Source: Lateolabrax maculatus
Lineage: Eukaryota; Chordata; Actinopteri; Acropomatiformes; Lateolabracidae
Length of the DNA: 64,000 bases
Direction of reading: 5' to 3'
NCBI GenBank assembly: GCA_031216445.1
Contig: CM062219.1
Span: forward strand, 1,117,501 to 1,181,500
In this document: one piece after another, positions 12,935-25,443 of the stretch
Layout: each line of letters opens with the position of its first letter
How positions within the stretch are numbered: position 1 is the first letter of the stretch
Translations under genes and position numbers: made by a program
Notes under the pieces: generated by a model
Database searches by the model: none
The model's input: only the letters and a program-made list of their open reading frames with translations
Told to the model about the DNA's origin: nothing

Positions 12935-13325
12935 AATGTCAAGTCCCAGGTCAAGACAAGTCCCAACTGAAGACCAACAAATCCCAATTGAAGAATAACA
13001 AGTCCCAGGTCAGATCCCAAAACAAAACTAATAAGTCTCAAGTTAAGTCTCAAATCAACATGAACAAGTCTTTAGTCATGTCCCAATTCAAGACCAACAA
13101 GTTCCAAGTGAAGTCCCTAGTCATGTCCAACAATTATCAAATCAAGTCCCAAGTCAAGTCCAAATTCAACATGAGCAAGTCTTAGGTCAAGTCCTAGATC
13201 AAGACCAACAAGTTCCAATTCAAGTACCAAGTTAATTCCAAATTCAAGACAAAGAAGTCCCTTGTCAAGTCCAAATATTACCAAATCAAGTCAAGACCAA
13301 CAAGTTCTAAGTCAAGTTCCAAGTT
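12935..13325. repeat. Degenerate CAAGTCC minisatellite, part 2
   Basis: About 390 bp of diverged words such as AAGTCCCAA, AAGACCAACAAGT and CAAGTCAAG. The open frame inside (12,988-13,185, lysine/serine/asparagine-rich) is an artefact of the repeat. Confidence 0.85.
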
Positions 13326-13329
13326 AATG

Positions 13330-14895
13330 CTGCAGATTCAGCTGATAATTCTCTGTAGGTTCCTCACCACAACAGAAACCCAACAGATTCTCACATTGTT
13401 TTCACATTGTCATTTCATACATTATAAAAATATACATGTAGTTCCTTTAAGTGATTGGAACATCCTCTGCGATGGCAGACCTGGAGGACGGGACACCGAG
13501 GAGCTTAGCTGAACGGAAAGTGATGTGCATCCTTAATGACCCAAAATGATCGGATATGACAAAGATGATGTGAAATGCATTTTGTTTCCTTTGTTTCCTT
13601 TTTGACTTTGCTCTCAGACACCTCCAAACTCTCTCCCAGCCACCTGCAGCTACAGGCACACTGAGACAAACAAGAATGTCATCACCATTAAAGAAAATGT
13701 CAGGGCCAATCAATGGCCGCCTTTGGTGTCCCAGTGAAGAGGCCTAAGTACTTTAAACCCTCACACAGATCAGCGTGGCGGGCTTCAACACTGATGAATG
13801 ACTCATAGACACTTCCACATAACAATAACAAAGATTTGCTCTTTTCCAGAGCCCGACAAAGGTTTCCATTGAAAGTCTGAGATCAAAAAGACAACAATGG
13901 TCCAAAAAGGGGCAGTTTTGATAATATCAAAGACGATTTGAAAAGGTCCTTTTCTGATAATGTCAGAGCTGTTGAAGGTAAAAGCACCTTGAGAGAGAGA
14001 AAATAATGAGCCTGAGCGTGGAGGATGATGGGAGACTTGGATGGAGTGGTTTTATGGTCCGTGGCCAGATACCATTGACCCGGACTGACTCTCTGGCATT
14101 AATTACACCAGCCGGTTTAAAGGATAACTCCAGTTTATTATAATGTGGGATCTTATTTTCATTGTATTGTCCATGACGACAATCGTTCCCGAACCTAAAC
14201 CGCACATTATGTGTACGACACGAGTGACGACGTACTTTGTCATTTGATTTAGAGAAATCCTTGCATTTTAGAAGCTATAACCACAGAATGTTTGACACTT
14301 TTGCTTGAAAAAGTACAAAAAACTATTTATCGACTATCAAAATAGTTGCCATTAAACTTATTGTTTCACTGCTAGTCTGAAGGTTAAAATAATCCACCTG
14401 CCAGCACCTCTCAAGCTCACAGATTAATATGCTGTATGTCAATAGTTTATTGATAACTTGTGGTTTATGTGCTGGACTCATTCGCAGTCACATGTTGGAG
14501 AATCCGCTGGTTGCCTAGTAACCGCACGGCGATGACAAAGGTCCAGGAAGTCACCGCTCCCTTTAATAGAAAGCTGAAGGCTCCATCAGTAATAGATTGA
14601 ATCAAGCCTGAAGTCTGTCAGAAACTCCCATGTGCTTCCCATGCGTGAGACGGAGGCTCTCCAGTGGTCTCCGAGTGTCGAGGCCCAGTTTGATCAATAT
14701 CACACAGCTGTTGCAGGCTGCTATTAGAAAGCTACATTCGCTCCGCATCTTTAATGGCCCTCTCATCTTCTCCTGCGTCCTCGGCCGGGGAAATGACGCG
14801 CTCCTGACTTTTTAAGATGCACTGTAATGTGAGCTACTTTTCTCTCTAAAAGCAATGATTTGGTCATTGACTGGTAGAAGCAGCGCCGTCTGTCA
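13330..14895. other. Intergenic, nothing recognised
   Basis: No exon with supported splice sites and no RNA gene is seen. A (CA)n microsatellite bounds it on the right. Confidence 0.6.
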
Positions 14896-14898
14896 CTG

Positions 14899-14900
<2 letters not shown>

Positions 14901-14955
<55 letters not shown>
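14901..14955. repeat. (CA)n microsatellite
   Basis: About 27 uninterrupted CA dinucleotides. Confidence 0.97.
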
Positions 14956-14960
<5 letters not shown>

Positions 14961-14974
14961 ACAACGAGTCTTAG

Positions 14975-15100
14975 AAACCCAATTTCAGCCGGAGCTGCAG
15001 ACTGTAATGATGGGCAATAATCGGAGGCAGCTCCCATAAGGCTGAGTGCTGGCTGAATTTCTCATTGAATTACATGGCCTGCCATGCATTCAACCCACCG
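14975..15100. other. Candidate conserved noncoding block
   Basis: A low-repeat block with words such as TGATGGGCAATAATCGG and TTGAATTACATGGCCTGCC between repeats. The texture resembles vertebrate conserved noncoding elements. Nothing in this sequence alone proves conservation. Confidence 0.2.
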
Positions 15101-15825
15101 GGGAGCTTCAGGAAATGGACATGGAGTCGATGCTGTCCGGTGTTTAATTGAAAAGGGATTTGTGAACTATTGCTCATTATACAAATATTTAATGGACAAT
15201 TAATTAACAGTAAAGCTAAGAAAAATAAGCAGATAGTACAAAGTGATAGTAATATGTGGACAGGTGAACCTCCAGGTGTTTTGAGCACAGTAGTTTTTTT
15301 TACACAGTAGGAAGTAACACCAGAAAATATGTTTCTGCCTAAAAGAAAGAAAAGTTTTGCTTGACCTCCTCTGGTGATTTATCTCTGACAGCAGCACCAC
15401 ATCAACGTGTTCAGTTAGCTTCCTGCAGCTAAATGTAATTGTTTCTGCTTTGATCCTTACAAAGTTTCACCTCAGCAATCTCTTGTTTCCTTTGCACAGC
15501 TTAACATTTTGTTACGTGAGCTACCATGCTTTGATGGTATGAGCAAATTGAAAAAGTTACGGGGGAAAAACAGACCTATTGTAGTGAGCTGCTGAAAACA
15601 AGGATGGGAAAGCTGCACAACCCCGATGCTTTTATTTCAACTAATGAAGATTCAGCAAACGGCCTCCTTCAGGATAAAATACAGAAGTCACCTGACTGAC
15701 ATTTATACCAACTGGGACAAGGACTGTCTTTTTGTTCTGGTTTGTAATGGTTGTATTTTTCATTACGTCGATTATTGTGTTTGGCTTACTTGATCGCCCT
15801 GATGTGCTGCACCTGTCCCAGTGGT

Positions 15826-16320
15826 CGAGGAAGTATTCAGGTTCTTTAATTAAGTAAAAGTACTAATACACACTGTAAATACTGTTATACACACTGTAAA
15901 TACTCTGTTACAGTAAAAGTCCGCCAGTGAAACTGTCCCTACAGTAAAAGTCTGTGAGTATAATCAGTTGCATGTAGTTAAAGTATTTCCACAGTAAAAT
16001 GTCCCCTGTGCCTGTTGTACTATTATATATTCTATCATTAGATTATTATTCCTCATCATTTATGGAAAAGCAGGATTTTACTGTTGGAGCTCATTTTGAA
16101 CTGTTTTGTATCGGACTGCAGCTGATGATTATTTTCATTCACAGGATTCAAATCATTCAAAGGAAAAGCAGCAAATCTTCACATCTGAGAAGCTGCAGCC
16201 AGGAAATGATTTTACAGGAAAAATGAGTCCAACCATCATCACAAGAGTTCAGCTTCATGTTCTGTCAGTCCACTCACTGATTAATGGACTGATGATTTTA
16301 GCTACACTTTAATTTATAAC
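15826..16320 (+). repeat. Fish interspersed repeat, long copy A
   Basis: It begins AGTGGTCGAGGAAGTATTCA and continues through repeated AGTAAAAGTAC / ACAGTAAAAGTC words to a segment with GGAAAAGCAGGATTTTACTG and CAAAGGAAAAGCAGC. The same segments occur in reverse order and strand at 27,990-28,590, and partly at 37,215-37,620. I infer a nonautonomous DNA-transposon-like family. The open frames at 15,999-16,312 lie inside it. Confidence 0.8.
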
Positions 16321-16986
16321 AAAACATCAGAGTTTATCAACTCTTTGTATAGTTTTGTGCAGAAATCTTAATATACTTTATTAAATTCCTCCACTGTCAG
16401 TCAGTCTGCTGTATTTTATCCTGAAAAAGGCCGTTTGCTGAAACTTTGATCTGTGTTAGTGGAAATAAATTCATCAGGGTTACATCAATGTGAGGTTACA
16501 TGCAACTTTGTTCTCATTATTCTCCTTTCAGCTCATCGTGAGGTTCTTTAACACCACTGAGTTCACTTAAGTTTCACCGGCCGAGCCTAACAGAGAAACG
16601 TGGCAAATCTTTTAAGCTTTTCAACCGTGTAATCAACCTTTCCTGGATAAAAGGAGATAATTACAAAGCTTTTATTATCATAACATCAGTTATCGTGTGT
16701 TAGAAACCTAACACTGCAGCTCGCTTCCGATGTAACCACTCGAGAATGTAGCCTACTATCAATTACTGTATTTCTTGGTCCAAATTTTCCATAAATTATT
16801 CATGTTCATGCAGCCAAACAAACTTGTCTGTTGTTCACATTATCTCCTGTGAGCTCGCTGCTCTTTTAAAGAAGATGTCGGGAGGAGAGAGTGGGAAGAA
16901 CTGAGGAAGCAGAGAGAGAGAGACAGATGTGACTGACAGTGAACCTTCACTTTCCTGCTTTATCTCACCTTATAATCCCCCACTGT

Positions 16987-16987
<1 letters not shown>

Positions 16988-17016
<29 letters not shown>
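16988..17016. repeat. (CA)n microsatellite
   Basis: A CA run followed by AAACAAACACACAGG. A second interrupted (GT)n lies near 17,224-17,244. Confidence 0.95.
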
Positions 17017-17021
<5 letters not shown>

Positions 17022-17384
17022 AACACACAGGAGCTTCAACCGCAGCCTTGTTAGCTGCAGCGCTGAGGCAACCCCGATGATCGCAGCATCAAAGTTAAGA
17101 CCTGTCAGGAAGAAGCTGTTGTCATGGCGACCGGGTACATTGGCAGTAATTGCAGACCGACCTGCTTATCAGCGAGAGCTCACTGTGGGGCGCCGTGAAT
17201 CCACGATGAGAAAACACGCACGTGTGTTTGTGTGTGTGTGTTTGTGAACATTTGTGCATGCATGTGTACAGGTGAAAACATCTGTTGATGTTTCTGTCTC
17301 AGTGAAGTGTCAGTTCTCATGTTAACACAGTCGAGCCTAATGGTTAACAGGACCTGTGTTTACTGTATCGAACTTCTCAGAATC

Positions 17385-17570
17385 TCATACATTTACTCAA
17401 GTACCATAGTATCGAAATACAAATCTAAGGTACTTCTACCTTACTTGTGTCATGCCACTTCCTACTTTTACTCCATCTCAGTGTAAAAACTATACTTTTT
17501 ATTTCCCTACATTTATCTGACAGCTTTAGTCACTTTACAAATCCAGATTTTTTCAGACAAAATGTACAAA
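17385..17570 (+). repeat. Fish AGTAAAAGTAC-family repeat fragment
   Basis: The words TTTACTCAAGTACCATAGTA, CTACATTTATCTGACAGC and TTAGTCACTTTACAAATCC place this in the same family, opposite orientation to the 15.8-kb copy. A second fragment lies at 18,505-18,615. Confidence 0.75.
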
Positions 17571-17599
17571 GAGTTTCGGATTTAACTAGAAAATGTGTA

Positions 17600-19560
17600 A
17601 CATCTGTCAGCTGTTTATTCTGAACATGAACACGTATCCAGGTCCTGAAGTGCAGCAGGGATGATTCTGTGTTGAGTGGTTGGGAAATGAATGAATCTGA
17701 GGAGCAGAACGAGCCATCAGAGTTTGATTCATTGCTGCAGGAATCGGTTGTGACAGAATCATCATTGTTGCAAAGTTAGATTTTAAACAAAGTTTTGAGG
17801 TGCTCAGTTATTGTGAGGAGAGCACGTGTTCTCCTCTACATCCTGCACAAGGTCGTTCACAAAAACGATCTAATTCCTGTCAGAAGAGTGTCTTTTAATA
17901 GCATCGTTGTCATCAGTGAACCTTATCTCTCCTTATGTTTTGTCTCCGTGTGACAGGTTAGGATGGAGCTCAAATAATCTGCACAGATAGAAGTCATCTC
18001 ACTGGTTAATAAAGATGATGAATAAGCCTAAAAGTAGGACCAGAAATTAGATTTTTTGAGCATGATATTTAGGCGTGATTTCGTCTGACACTCTTAGTAA
18101 ATACAACTGCTCCTCACCCCTTTGTAATTATTGAATATAACAAAACAAGATATTACCCGTGCTGCTGGTGGATGAAGTGAGCTTCAGTGTGTACGGAGAG
18201 GTTTGCAGTTGAGCGCGACGCATTCGAGATGAGGATCAGCACCTCTGAGTCAGAGGCCGAGGATCAGTCCCAGGAAAAGACGGATGGCTTTATCCGTCCG
18301 CTCCGAGTGGACGAGTTCAACGTCTTTGTGTCTTTTTCTGGAGTGAACTGTGAGACTGACTGATGGTTAGAGACAAGGGGCGCCTGTTCTTCAATTCAGC
18401 TGATTTGAACTGATGAATTCATTTAAATGTTGTGACAAGTATTTGAACTTGTATGTAAATAATAAAACACTGACAGGAACTCTTTACTGCAGCAGGAACT
18501 TTTTTTCTTTGAGTACTTACTTACATACTTTTACTTAAATATGGACTCATGGAGCATTTTCACAGTGTGGCATTAGTGCTTCTACTAAAGGATCGGAGTA
18601 CTCCTTCCACCCCTGCTTGTATCCGGACGTCAGAACAACAATATGTTCGCTGGTTAATGATCTTTTAGGGAAACTGATGTTTACATCTGATCCGAGTTGA
18701 ATCCTAGTGTATTTTTACTGACAGAGCCCGGATGTTTGTAGCAGCCATTTACACTGGAAGATGTAATATTAATTTTGTGCTGACAAGTTCCAGTAAAACC
18801 AATTAAAAGTATGAAGTGGACTCTCCAAAGGAGCTGCTGGAGCTCTGAGAACAACTTTATAATGTACCAGTCATCCATGTGGCAGTGCAGCACAGCCTCG
18901 CTGTCAGGAGGAACTTCCTGCAGGTCCAGAAGGAGCTGGAAACTTTCAGAAAATCTTTGAAGCAGGACATGGGGAGCAGAGAAAAAAACACTCCTTCAGT
19001 GTTTGCTGCGATTCCTTTATAGCCAGGGGCTCTTCATCCAGCTCAAACTGAATGAAAGATTAAGGCTCACTGTGGTGCTCTCTGAGCACTGTATGCACAT
19101 ATTCCTGTGTGTGTAAATGTGTTTTTCAGGTGTATCTACAGTATGAATTAACCGCTGGGTTATACAGCGAGCCTGTAAATGTGATGCCCTTCAGCCTCCT
19201 CGTGGATTCATGTGTCTCACTCACTGCAGCAGGTCCACGAGGTGTGTAAATAATGAGCTTTCAGAGAAGTGACATAAAATATGGCTCCTCAGCTCCGCCT
19301 CGGCCCCTGTAGATTTACTATAAGCGGCAGTAATAACTGCAGATCAGTTCTCTAAATGTTCATCCGATTATACAAGGATTTAAAATAAATCAGAAGTAAA
19401 AAAGATCATAAAATACATTTATTTTTAGTTGAATATATCAGTTGACTTAAAGCTATATTGCTTTGTTGCAATTATTTTCTTACAATAAATGAGGACACAA
19501 AAAACAAATAAAAAAAAACTAAGAATTACATTAAAATCTAACTAACTAAAATAATAATAT
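17600..19560. other. Intergenic, nothing recognised apart from a repeat fragment
   Basis: Apart from the repeat at 18,505-18,615 I see no exon, RNA gene or tandem array. Confidence 0.55.
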
Positions 19561-19566
19561 AAATGA

Positions 19567-19569
<3 letters not shown>

Positions 19570-19614
<45 letters not shown>
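19570..19614. repeat. (CA)n microsatellite
   Basis: About 22 CA dinucleotides. Further AGTAAAAGTCCTGCATTC-type repeat remnants follow near 19,660-19,760. Confidence 0.97.
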
Positions 19615-19616
<2 letters not shown>

Positions 19617-20859
19617 TTCCTTGTCATCTGTAGCCCTTCAGTAGTTTACATATTCAGATTATTTACTACTAATACCATACTGTGAAAAACAATCCACTAC
19701 AGGTAAAAGTCCTGCATTCAGAACCTGAGGTTTCTGGATTAATCTTACTGTTGCATTTTACTGCAGTCGATGTTTGAGGTTGTGCTAATTTTAACTACTT
19801 AAGTTATGAACTTTCAGTCCAACCTTCTTAAAAAAGAGATACAAAAAATTTTGTTTCTTTTCCAAATGATCCATGGTTTTATTCTTTTCAGGGAGCTGAA
19901 GCTCACGACTCGATGAGATTTCTATCTGTTTTTTCTTTATTCTCACCCGTCTCTCTCTGAGATCCTTTGGCACAAACGTTTTCCAGAGCTCCAAGATTTG
20001 ATTTGCTCCCGCTCCATCTTATCCCCCAAAAATCAATACTCTTCATATAACAGTGATAGTCTACAATAATACCCAATATATGGAGTTATTAAACATAGAC
20101 AGGCACTTTATCTCTCCAATATTGCAGGGAATACATTGTATGCCTGGCTGATGTGTCCTCTGCATGGAAGTCAGACACCTTTACTTTCCACCTCTCTGCA
20201 TATAAAGTAATAGTTTCCACACTCACTGAAGGCTGGCACTAGACATCAATCATCTAATAGGGACATAACTCCCAGGGAGACTAGGCTGGGATAACTCTCC
20301 CTTTGACACCTGGAAGACATTCAAGGTGTTGCCTTCGGTAGTTCATGTGAAAAGTGGCAGAAGTAGTTGTGTGAAGATTGAAAAAAGATAGCTGAGAAGG
20401 AGAAGTTAGAACCCACCTTCCACTCCCCTTATTCTGATGTTGGAAAGGTGCAGAAGTCTCAGCAGACTTTAATCCTGCAATGTGCTGAAGTTGAACAGCA
20501 TCTCAGTACGTTTACTGTGATTCATCTCCATGCAGTGTTTACCCCCATCACATTTATCGTATTAGAGGAGAAAGGCCTACTACAGGTTCTTTCCATAAAC
20601 TGATACTCCCTTCAGCAAAGACATCCATCTTCATTTGTCCTGGTCTACGGGGGAAGATGAAGATAGAAGAGGAGGGAGGAAGCAATGAAATAAAACATAA
20701 TACACAAGCAGAGCAGAGAAAAATGAGGTTTGACTGAGAAAGCCAGATAAAGAGTTCTCCATGAATAACAGCAGATTGATGGTTTGGGCTTCCTGCCAGT
20801 GAGTTGTTCTGAATTTTTAAAAACGCTTGGGGGCAGAAGATGTACTTTTATATACTGTT

Positions 20860-21110
20860 TGGTAGTTTAATTAAACAAAACATTATATTTTATTAACTCT
20901 TCATATGTTTCATGTGCAGGAATCTTCATTTGTAGAGTAACTAAAGCTGTCAGATAATTGTAGTAGAGTAAAAATTATAATATTTCCCTCTGAAATGTAG
21001 TTGAGTAGAATTAGAAAGTGGCATAAATTGTAAAGTACAAGTATATCAAAATTGTAAAGTACTTGGGTAAATGTACTTTCCACCACCGCTGTTCACTGTT
21101 GTGCAGCGGT
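20860..21110 (-). repeat. Fish AGTAAAAGTAC-family repeat fragment
   Basis: Contains AACTAAAGCTGTCAGATAA, GTAGAGTAAAAATTATAATA and TACTTGGGTAAATGTACTT, ending at CCACCACCGCTG. A second fragment in the opposite direction lies at 21,414-21,560 (GTGGTGGAAAGTAACTAAG). Confidence 0.8.
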
Positions 21111-21683
21111 GGTGGAAAGAAAATTAAAAAAAAATCAGACTCTAATTTAAGACTTTCTGCTGAAACAAGAAATATAGCCACTCGACACTGTCCAGACATG
21201 CCCAGTCACCTCTGGACAATGATGCAAGTCCAGCAGTAAGATGGACAGATGTGTGATGATGGCAGTGGAGTTGTAATGGCAGAAGCCCTGCTGAGAGCTC
21301 TCTGCAGGCTGCAGAAGGAGAGACTATAGATGTGACAATCACACTTATTTGATTCAGACAGCTCGACACTTCTTCCCTCTAACGCACATTCAGACACTAA
21401 CCCCTTTACAGTCTAGTGGTGGAAAGTAACTAAGTACATTAACTTAAGTACTAGTACAAATTTGAAGTCCTTGTGCTTATTTCCATTTAATATGTCTATA
21501 TTATAATTTTCTTATGTTAATATTGCACATCTTACTCCACTACATTTGTCTGACAGGTAATATGAACATTTTGTCATTACACTGATTGAAAAAGTGGAAG
21601 ATCACAATGATTTTAAAATCCACACATGAAAATGTTTACAACGAATTCACCTCCAGGATTGTGTGGTTTTAGGACAATTCATG

Positions 21684-21747
21684 TGTGGAATAAAACGACA
21701 GTTTTCAGCACACGAGAACTTTTAGATCTCGTGTGCTGAAAACCACA
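21684..21747. repeat. Imperfect inverted repeat
   Basis: TTTTCAGCACACGAGA at about 21,701-21,716 is mirrored on the opposite strand by TCTCGTGTGCTGAAAA at about 21,727-21,742, with a short central spacer (ACTTTTAGA). The arms are 16 bp and perfect. This could be a hairpin or the core of a small palindromic element. Confidence 0.8.
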
Positions 21748-21769
21748 TGTGGCTGTACTGTAAGTGAAT

Positions 21770-22144
21770 TCATGTGAAAGAGACTCCGTGTGTGATAACC
21801 CTGTGAAATGTAATAAATCCAAGTATTTTTTTTTGTAAGGAGATGTACAAACACATAAATGGATGTATCTCGGTTTCCCTCTGCAGCTCGCCACCTCTGA
21901 CAACAGGGTGAGAGAAGGGCAGGCTGACTGTCGAACATACATCAAACTGTCTCTGCATTAGCCCCAGGAGCTCTGCAGCGCTTTGACCCAGAAGAAACTC
22001 CAAAAGAAACGCCGACTGGTCTGGATCTCCAGACGGTAACTCAGTGTCAGCTGTATCAGCCTGAAGGCATGATAACTCACGCTCCATTAACGAGACAAGA
22101 CAGAGACAGCAGCAAAAGCTGATGGGAGACAAGGCCAGCGCCAC
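21770..22144 (-). other. Unassigned open frame, 124 codons
   Basis: This is the longest non-repeat open frame in the left 30 kb. It starts with a hydrophobic, cysteine-rich stretch (about residues 4-18) and continues into an acidic, leucine-rich segment. A good donor-like GTATGT occurs inside it at about 21,937-21,942, just after the codons for QRQFD. I do not recognise the protein. It may be a fortuitous frame or a first exon, and no matching downstream exon was found. Confidence 0.15.
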
Positions 22145-22149
22145 TCAAG

Positions 22150-23180
22150 GATTTGAGCTGGTTAAAGATTTAGTTTGTGCAACACCTTTTGGCTTCAACT
22201 CATAAATGTTTTATCTTTTGTTTTTGCTCCTGTTTAACCTCAAACTCCATATTGTTGACCTTAGACAACACAGCGCTGCAGGTGTCTTACACCAATAGAT
22301 GTTATAGTTTTCAAAAAGTTACATCAATGTTGTAAATTGTTGATGAGATTCAGTGGAAGTCAGTAGGTGGACGTAAACAAGCCGCCATGTCGCGGTGTCA
22401 GTAACACTGCGATGCAAGTAGAAATCTATACGTTTAAACTTATTTTGCCTTGAGACGTGTCTGGGAGAGCCTGTAACGCCTGTGACATCTTAAAAATGTA
22501 GTCATTGATATGCCATTGGGGTAAACTCAAAATGACACTTGAATACTCAAAAGAATTTTACTTTTTTAACTGCTTTTGCCAAGAAATAAGTCATCAGAGC
22601 CTGTTACATTATTGAAAGGTCATCAAAAGAAGGTTATAATCTAAAACACCATTTTTCAACAAACATTATTCCAGTTTTAATGGAAGGTTGGATGTATTTT
22701 CACCTACTAGATCACTAAAATCCCACTGATTAAATTCTCATGTTTGCATTCTGAGCAGCACGCCGACAGTAGACTGCTGTCTGCTGTCTGCTGGACTGGG
22801 CACTCTGTATGTTTCCCGGCCGAAATTCCACTTTTACGATGTGTTTTAGATTTTTATTTGTTTTTCATCTGATTACACATCAAGAAATCATGGATTATTT
22901 GGTAATATCATTAGCTATAACAATTGATACACAGAACTTTCACATTTGGTCTATGGAAGTCAGACAAAAATGTTAATGTTTTTTTTTCGTCTCCAAATTC
23001 CAAACTAGAGAACGAAAACATCCACACCTACATGAGTTAATTTTAGATGGCGGAGGAGTCGACCACTGAAACATCCCAGCTTGTCTGTGTAAATGTGCCC
23101 ATTTGGATTCTGCCACCAAAAGCAATGGCAGCATCTCTCGAACACACAACACATAAATCCAATCATCAATTGTAAGACAT
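22150..23180. other. Intergenic, nothing recognised
   Basis: No exon, RNA gene or array is seen. Confidence 0.55.
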
Positions 23181-23187
23181 CTGTGAT

Positions 23188-23590
23188 GGCCTGGCTGTGA
23201 TTCCTGTTGTGTTCCCTGTGTTTCTCTTTTTTTTTTTCCCTGAACACCTGTCTGATGTTTAGGTCTCGTTTGCTCTGCCCTTTCTGTGTTTCCCTCCTTC
23301 TGCTGCAGCCTACCTACCCCCCCCCCCCCCCCCCAGCTGTGTCTTGTTCCTCTGATTAGTTGTGAGTGCATATATGTTCCTATGTTCCCTTTGTTCTCTG
23401 TCTGGTCCTTGTCATGTGTGGACTGTTTCCCTATTCCTAGAGTTTTCCCTGTGTCCTGGTGTTTTCTAAGTAGTTATTTTTTCATCAATAAACCTTTTTG
23501 AATGGCAGTTTGGTGTCTGCATTGGGTCTTTTCCCAATTCTCCCTGGGTCTTAGTGCAACCCTGACCACATCATTTCTGTTCTGTGCTGT
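23188..23590 (+). repeat. Dispersed repeat, sense copy
   Basis: A T/G/C-rich element containing GGTCTCGTTTGCTCTGCCC, a 16-bp C homopolymer near 23,319-23,334 and CATCAATAAACC near its 3' part. It shares ordered words with 1011-1180 in reverse. The open frames here (22,973-23,371 minus and 23,286-23,501 plus) are repeat artefacts. Confidence 0.75.
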
Positions 23591-24047
23591 TATCAGCTGC
23601 TCCAACAATAAACTTCAACTTTGGAGAGAAAAAGAATGGAAAAAAAAATCCACAAGCTGCTACATGAAATAACTTACCTAACATAATATTTAACTTTAAT
23701 TCCAACTGATTTTGGTTATATTTAACCCCATTTACTACGGCCTCATTGTCAATCCCGGATGGTTCCATAGAAAATCTCAGGGAGGTGGCTGTGTGCTGAC
23801 GGAGGTGGGGAGGTTTTCTAGTGTGGTATCTACTTCGCTTTCAACCCATTATTGGGTTCATTACTGCCCCCTGAGGCCGGAGGCAGAAAACAACACTGGT
23901 ACTTGACGTTTGGTGAAAAAAGCCGGCGTAGTGAGAGTTTTTTTTTTTTTTTTTCCCCCTCACACAAGACAACAACCATCTCATTCCACACTCAAAAATT
24001 TACTGGGACAAGCAACATAAAGGTGCAAATGCAGCCCTTCGTATTAC

Positions 24048-24136
24048 CTGTTTGATGCTGCTGTTGCTCCACCTGCTTGTTCGTGTGCTTCCTCGACCTC
24101 ATTAGCAGCCTCCTGCGGACTCGCAGTCGTCTTCAT
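24048..24136 (-). other. Exon-like 29-codon frame with a good donor site
   Basis: On the minus strand an ATG at 24,136 opens 29 codons plus two bases, rich in alanine and glutamate with no hydrophobic run. It ends at the donor sequence CAG|GTAATA (24,047-24,042). Composition and splice site are exon-like, but no partner exon or family was recognised. It could also be chance or part of an unrecognised repeat. Confidence 0.2.
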
Positions 24137-24987
24137 GGGAGCAAAAGGGACACAAAGTTGTGACACCAAAACTAATTGCATTTTATCTTTCTTATCGGCT
24201 CACAAAGGTGCAGAGAGCATTTTTGATCGGTCGGAGTAAAAACCGAGGTCCCAGCAGGAAGAAATGAAATGTGGAGAATTTAAATGAAATGTGGTTTTTG
24301 ATTTCTCTTTTTTCAAACTCAGGGGTGAAGTCTGCCAAGGCCTCTTTTAATCCATTTCTCTGTGATAGATGTTTGCACCTTGGTCTGACAGGAGCTTAAA
24401 TTGGGTGAAACGGCATGTGAACCTCCTCACGGCCATTGGGAATGAGTCCGTGTTGACTGTCATGTTTTCTCACACTGCTGACCCTTGTTTGAGATTCAAT
24501 ATAACTCAAAGAAGCTAAAGTCAGCATTGAAGTTTGGAGGTCTCACGTGAAGTGTTGGTAGGCATCTTATCTTTAGAGTACCATATGTCCTTTTACTTAT
24601 GTTACTGATGCTTGTAGATTAATTGCCGACCAGTAATAACCAGATGTTTCTCTTCATCTCCCCAAACAACCACTGAAGAGAAACTGTTAAAGTTTCCTGC
24701 AGAAACAGTTTGGTTGTTGGCTTCAAACACACAAAGGGTCAAATCTGTATTGAATAAATACTTATCAAATACTATTTTTAATGGTCTCTAGATTATGTGA
24801 CTGCTAGACTATGACCCCTAGGTTGGGACCCCTGGCCTGAAGCAGCTGCCTGTATATAAAGTAGTTGAGACTGTCTCCACCTGCAGCAGCTCCAACAGGA
24901 ACATGCTGCTCTAACACTGATGCTTCAGGATCAACAGTCTGATAATGTGACAGAACCAGATATCAGTTACTGCACAACCACAACTTT

Positions 24988-25135
24988 ACTGCTGATACTT
25001 TAACTACATGAAGCTGAGAATACTTCTGTACTTTACTGCTTATACTTTAACTACATGAAGCTGAGAATACTTCTGTACTTTACTGCTGATACTTTAACTA
25101 CATGAAGCTGAGAATACTTCTGTACTTTTACTACT
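24988..25135. repeat. About 49-bp tandem repeat, 3 copies
   Basis: Three near-perfect units, each with TACTTTAACTACATGAAGCT followed by GAGAATACTTCTGTAC. The words belong to the AGTAAAAGTAC repeat family, so this is a local expansion inside a transposon remnant. Confidence 0.9.
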
Positions 25136-25384
25136 GACAGCACTGCTGGACTCTGGGGTGTGACCATATTGACAAATAGGTTTTTTTTCAGGCGGGTGCC
25201 GACATCCAATTCTTCACTGTAGCATCTCTAATGACTTTGGGCGACCGTCCACTGAGCCGCTGGAACTTAAGAGCCTTCTGAAACACTATAATGCCTCGTG
25301 AGATGGGGTTACTATGACGACAAAAAAGGACAGTGATGCTCAATTACTCTGGTCGCCCACACTTCCTTTCTATTCCCTGCCCCC

Positions 25385-25388
<4 letters not shown>

Positions 25389-25441
<53 letters not shown>
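25389..25441. repeat. (GT)n microsatellite
   Basis: About 26 GT dinucleotides. A 20-bp G homopolymer follows at about 25,570-25,589, and a TACTTGTACTTTCTATGAGT repeat fragment near 25,640-25,745. Confidence 0.97.

Positions 25442-25443
<2 letters not shown>

Noticed and set aside
22973..23371. 132-codon minus-strand frame
   Set aside because: Runs through a dispersed repeat with a C homopolymer; no splice or family support.
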